This document shows, in pieces, positions 61,377 through 64,000 of a stretch of 64,000 nucleotides of DNA. The first letter of the stretch is position 1. Each line of letters starts with the position of its first letter. A model generated the notes under the pieces. It did no database searches. It was not told the DNA's origin and saw only the letters and a program-made list of their open reading frames with translations. The translations under genes and the position numbers were made by a program. Source of the DNA: F1-80-MAGs062 sp046345315 (GTDB lineage Bacteria > Planctomycetota > Planctomycetia > Planctomycetales > Planctomycetaceae); NCBI GenBank assembly GCA_046345315.1, contig JBKDKA010000138.1, positions 1-64,000 on the forward strand. Direction: 5' to 3'.

Positions 61377-61868
61377 TCAGAACAGCGGTTTGAACCCCTG
61401 AAGTCGTCTCAATGTCGACAATTGACCCAGATGAGTCGCAAAATGTGTCGTCAGGATGTGCGCTGTCAGTTCGGCACGCGTCTTCAGAACGGTATTTCTC
61501 AGCAGTTCCACCTCATGTCGCCGACTGAGCTGCTCTACCGATGCCGTGCGAAGGCTGTCACAGAGCTTTGAATAGCCGGTTTCGATGACGGACAGAAGTT
61601 CCTCTCGTTCCGGGCGAACTCGATCGGATGTTCCCGCCATAGACGCAGGTCCATAAGCGGCATGCCAGGTCATCGGGCAGATGAAGGGCATATCCAGCTG
61701 ACTGAACCCATAGTCAGCACAGATGGCAAGATGAGCCAGAATCCATCGCACAGAATGAAGACCTTCATCCGACTGATGATCAAGTTGCTCATCAGGAAAA
61801 CCATCCATCAGACGGATCAGATAGGCTCGGTTGAATTCGTTCAGGGTGATCAGGTGATCAAACATCAT
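61377..61868 (-). CDS. DinB-superfamily protein
   Basis: 163 residues from the ATG at 61868 (MMFDHLITLNEFNRAYLIRL), which has AGGA eight bases upstream; the frame is open to 61949 but earlier ATGs lack a ribosome binding site. The pattern is a four-helix DinB/YfiT-like bundle: LHSVRWILAHLAICADYG in helix 2 and TAHILTTHFATHLGQLSTLR near the end, with His residues (H in LAHL, HILTTHFATHLGQ) that could bind a metal. The family includes thiol-dependent transferases and uncharacterised proteins. Function here unknown. Confidence 0.75.
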   Translation of the reverse strand: MMFDHLITLNEFNRAYLIRLMDGFPDEQLDHQSDEGLHSVRWILAHLAICADYGFSQLDMPFICPMTWHAAYGPASMAGTSDRVRPEREELLSVIETGYSKLCDSLRTASVEQLSRRHEVELLRNTVLKTRAELTAHILTTHFATHLGQLSTLRRLQGFKPLF

Positions 61869-62127
61869 TGTGGTTCCTGGGGTTTCTGGAAGGTTCATAC
61901 GATGTCCGATTATTGGCAGATACAGGGAACCAGAGGGATACTTTATCAAATGGAGGACACTTCAGCAGGTCCGAAACGACAAGGTCGATCGCATCGACAG
62001 TGTGTCGGTGGAGTTGAGAAATTGAAATACTCAGTCCCCGAGGAGTTTAGTCTGAGTGACTGTGAGACAAGTTGCTTCCAGCCGTGATGGAGTGATTTCG
62101 CCATTCGCAGAATACTGACGGAGGTAC
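61869..62127. other. spacer before RAYT unit
   Basis: About 260 bases between the divergent DinB-like gene and the left REP palindrome. No gene or clear promoter is seen; a plus-strand frame from 61662 ending at 62087 is antisense to the DinB-like gene. Confidence 0.4.
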
Positions 62128-62172
62128 CGCGTCGGAGACACGGGCTACAATGTGGCTCGTGTCTCCGACGCG
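62128..62172. repeat. REP palindrome, left copy of RAYT unit
   Basis: CGCGTCGGAGACACG (62128-62142) and CGTGTCTCCGACGCG (62158-62172) form a perfect 15-bp stem with loop GGCTACAATGTGGCT. The same palindrome recurs after the RAYT gene at 62896-62940 in the same orientation. Confidence 0.85.
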
Positions 62173-62210
62173 AGCTTATTCCCTTTTCTCCAAACACTGG
62201 AGATGCCCTC

Positions 62211-62879
62211 ATGCCGGACGATACAGAATTCGGGTTGTTCGATCGCACGCAGGAGACTCTGATCACTTACGATGAACTGCCGCACTGGTTTCAACCGAAC
62301 GTGGCGGTCTTCATTACGTTTCGAACGCATGATTCCATGCCGCGATCAGCCGTGCTGCGGATGGAGTCAGAACTCCGTGACTGGCTGAATCGGAACTGCA
62401 TCATTGTGAATGACTCACACCCACTGCCCGAATGGGCCGAACTGCCAACGGTATTGCAACAAGAATATCGTCAGAGAAAATTCAGGTTATGGCACGGAGA
62501 ACTGGATACTTGTCATGGTGCCTGTGTTCTGAAGCGGCCAGAGTTCTCGCAGTCGGTGATGAAATCCCTCCGTTACTTCGATGGCGAACGCTATGACCTC
62601 GATTGTGCCGTAATCATGCCAAACCATGTTCATTTGATTGCACAGTTTCGTGATGGCTGCACGTGTACCGAACAGTGTGTGAGCTGGCTCCGATTCACGG
62701 CGACACAGATTAATCGCGTTTTGAATCGCAAAGGGCATTTTTGGCAAAGCGAACCATTCGACCATCTGATTCGCTCGGTAGAACAGTTTCACTATCTGCG
62801 GTGGTACATCCAAAACAATGGGCCCAGAGCTCATCTGAAGCCGGAGGATTACCGGTATTGGAATCGTACGATGGAGTAG
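62211..62879 (+). CDS. REP-associated tyrosine transposase (RAYT, Y1_Tnp)
   Basis: 222 residues. HUH-type motif H139-V-H141 in VIMPNHVHLIAQF, a catalytic-Tyr region with Y195/Y199 in EQFHYLRWYIQNNGPRAHL, and the RAYT-typical GHFWQSEPFDHLIRS. GGAG eight bases before the ATG serves as ribosome binding site. It is bracketed by two copies of one palindrome (62128-62172 and 62896-62940), the usual arrangement in which the protein recognises and mobilises its own REP. The reading frame is intact with no frameshift, so it may be active. RAYTs are single-copy, vertically inherited in many genomes. Confidence 0.9.
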   Translation: MPDDTEFGLFDRTQETLITYDELPHWFQPNVAVFITFRTHDSMPRSAVLRMESELRDWLNRNCIIVNDSHPLPEWAELPTVLQQEYRQRKFRLWHGELDTCHGACVLKRPEFSQSVMKSLRYFDGERYDLDCAVIMPNHVHLIAQFRDGCTCTEQCVSWLRFTATQINRVLNRKGHFWQSEPFDHLIRSVEQFHYLRWYIQNNGPRAHLKPEDYRYWNRTME

Positions 62880-62895
62880 AATGGTGTGCAAAGCC

Positions 62896-62940
62896 CGCGT
62901 CGGAGACACGGGCAACATAGTGGCTCGTGTCTCCGACACG
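62896..62940. repeat. REP palindrome, right copy of RAYT unit
   Basis: CGCGTCGGAGACACG (62896-62910) pairs with CGTGTCTCCGACACG (62926-62940) with one mismatch; the loop is GGCAACATAGTGGCT. It starts 16 bases after the RAYT stop and matches the left copy in stem and orientation, differing at five positions, mostly in the loop. Confidence 0.85.
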
Positions 62941-63318
62941 AGCCACTTTCGCCTGAATACGCCTTCCCATCATCTGCGCCGTCGAAATCAAACGCCACCG
63001 AAGGATCCGGTGAATGCCGTACCTTTCTATCATCTATTCAGTTCTCATGAAGTAACTGACGATCGTGCTTCAGTCTATTGGATTGGATCCCATGCCTCGG
63101 TTCTTTCATCGTCCTCGATAAGGACGACCGAATCTGGCGCTGGATTTCGCGGAAAAGCATCGTCCTCTGAGCGGCGACTCCGTAGCCGCGACAGTTTCGG
63201 AGCAACTTCGACTTTCAGCCAACTTCTTTGTCACAGACTGATTCAGAATCCGCTTACGACCTTGGACATCCACGGACGAAGTCGTGGGAACAACAACGAA
63301 TCCTGTCGAGGTGTGAAG
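62941..63318. other. intergenic spacer, no gene seen
   Basis: About 380 bases after the right REP. A plus-strand frame runs through it into the next gene, but its sequence is Ser/Arg-rich with no motif and includes REP sequence at its start, so it is not counted. It should hold the promoter of the small membrane protein gene at 63319. Confidence 0.45.
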
Positions 63319-63558
63319 ATGAAAAATTCTGAAAACAACATGAGTCCGGGAGTTCGAGGACTGGCTCGCAGTCAGTTCGTAAAGAGATACGGTGTTCTGG
63401 GATGGGGCGTTTCAACCGCTGTCATCTGGGCTGTTCTCATGGCGGCGATTGAAAGTTCGGCCAGCCTCCTTGTCCTTCTTCCGATCGCCCTGGTTCTTTT
63501 TCCGATCGGCGGTTACTTCTTCGGACAGGCGCTCTGGTCTGTCCATGAACGCAGCTGA
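63319..63558 (+). CDS. small two-helix membrane protein
   Basis: 79 residues from the ATG at 63319 (MKNSENNMSPGVRGLARSQF), with GAGGTG about six bases upstream. Two hydrophobic segments, LGWGVSTAVIWAVLMAAI and SASLLVLLPIALVLFPIGGY, with a short polar N-terminus and tail. Function unknown; no family recognised. The frame open upstream to 62881 is not credited. Confidence 0.6.
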   Translation: MKNSENNMSPGVRGLARSQFVKRYGVLGWGVSTAVIWAVLMAAIESSASLLVLLPIALVLFPIGGYFFGQALWSVHERS

Positions 63559-63624
63559 TTTCGAAAGAGACACTGAATCAATCAGACTGAGATTCTGTAC
63601 GGCGAGCTGATCCGGACGGGGCCG

Positions 63625-64000
63625 TTATCGTTTTCGAGCCGAGAGAGCTTTCGCTGACTGCAGAGCCTTGATCGTCGAATAAAGATCAAACTCCAGCGGT
63701 TTCCCGTCTGCGGCAGAAATCTGCATTCGCAGGTGAAACTGGTCGACAGGTTTCAGCCCGGGAATCTCAACGAAAATGCTTCGCTGATCTTCAGCAACGG
63801 TGACTCCGGAAATCGTGACAGTGTCGTGGCCGATCTCATCGGGGTTCTGTACTGAATAATGGAATGAGCCGTACTGAGCCTGCCAGCGGTAATTCCACTG
63901 CTCCGCCTGATAGTTGCCGGCATCGGATGCGGATTTCCGGTCAACCTCACATGTCAGGCTGACTCGAATTCCATTCTCCAGAACTTCAAATGCTTCCGGC
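63625..64000 (-). CDS. C-terminal part of a secreted PVC-type protein, 5' end outside window
   Basis: The frame is open from the right edge to a TAA at 63625-63627 and encodes the last ~124 residues. It reads EVLENGIRVSLTCEVDRKSA, then NYQAEQWNYRWQAQYGSFHY, SVQNPDEIGHDTVTISG and IFVEIPGLKPVDQFHLRMQI, ending SAKALSARKR. The Ig/fibronectin-like strand pattern with WNYRW, QYGS and IPGLKPV resembles the extreme C-terminus of large planctomycete cytochrome-c/heme-binding proteins. The family is inferred from memory of that pattern and the catalytic part is not visible. Confidence 0.55.
   Translation of the reverse strand, partial: PEAFEVLENGIRVSLTCEVDRKSASDAGNYQAEQWNYRWQAQYGSFHYSVQNPDEIGHDTVTISGVTVAEDQRSIFVEIPGLKPVDQFHLRMQISAADGKPLEFDLYSTIKALQSAKALSARKR

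Noticed and set aside
62881..63318. Long plus-strand frame leading into the small membrane protein
   Set aside because: Begins in the REP palindrome and is low in conserved features; the start with a ribosome binding site is at 63319.
1..64000. tRNA, rRNA, CRISPR array, replication origin
   Set aside because: Scanned for T-loop-like GGTTCGAATCC, regularly spaced repeats and DnaA-box clusters; none convincing was seen by eye. A tRNAscan-SE or CRISPR search would be decisive.

Overview
The window looks like a chromosomal segment of a planctomycete (Planctomycetota, probably Planctomycetales). The evidence is the protein content: a giant secreted PVC-type dehydrogenase/heme-binding protein (30851-35212), a second probable PVC-type protein cut by the right edge, a TIGR03000-type secreted repeat protein, a Ser/Thr kinase fused to WD40 repeats, a helix-turn-helix/PTS-EIIA fusion, a Fae-like protein without a methylotrophy cluster, and a MoxR/DUF58/DUF4350/DUF4129 operon. 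Most genes lie on the minus strand in short operons whose start and stop codons overlap as ATGA. I see no rRNA, tRNA, CRISPR array, prophage or autonomous IS.

Left part (1-15100): two coupled plus-strand genes (TPR-like and coiled-coil; the first is cut by the window edge), then on the minus strand glgB, an ExeA-like ATPase, a possible cluster (Fae-like protein, degenerate citrate-synthase homologue, threonine synthase) and a tpx-permease operon. mraY is alone on the plus strand. A secreted propeller-like protein and a small Cys-containing secreted protein flank an AT-rich spacer. Two genes here (glgB, ExeA-like) share a near-identical motif just after their stop codons.

Middle (15084-45966): the giant kinase; a GT39 membrane glycosyltransferase with a coupled methyltransferase; a ceramidase-like secreted protein; a 176-bp miniature element with terminal inverted repeats and a CTAA duplication, holding a 27-bp-armed palindrome directly before a large secreted protein of unknown function; a second glycosyltransferase/methyltransferase pair; a PTS-type regulator; the PVC dehydrogenase; carB followed by an RluA-family pseudouridine synthase; three copies of a degenerate 'ATTCGTG' intergenic repeat, two of them flanking a small NPY-motif membrane protein; and an operon with an HTTM-domain membrane protein, its partner and a TPR lipoprotein, next to an HGSSG-repeat protein.

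Right part (46408-64000): a thioredoxin-YHS secreted protein with a clear intrinsic terminator; the MoxR operon (DUF4129, DUF4350, MoxR, DUF58, membrane proteins); an FAD amine oxidoreductase coupled to an OleB/dehalogenase-like hydrolase; trxB, an M24 peptidase and an alpha-oxoamine synthase in one tight operon; a DinB-fold protein; a RAYT (REP-associated tyrosine transposase) gene bracketed by two copies of one palindrome; a small membrane protein; and the C-terminus of a further secreted protein.

The most unusual items are the citrate-synthase homologue that has lost its catalytic histidines beside a Fae homologue that also lacks its catalytic His, the miniature transposable element, the RAYT-REP unit, the repeat array near 40-41 kb, and an HTTM protein carrying a receiver-like C-terminal domain. 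All family assignments come from reading motifs by eye; no database search was run.
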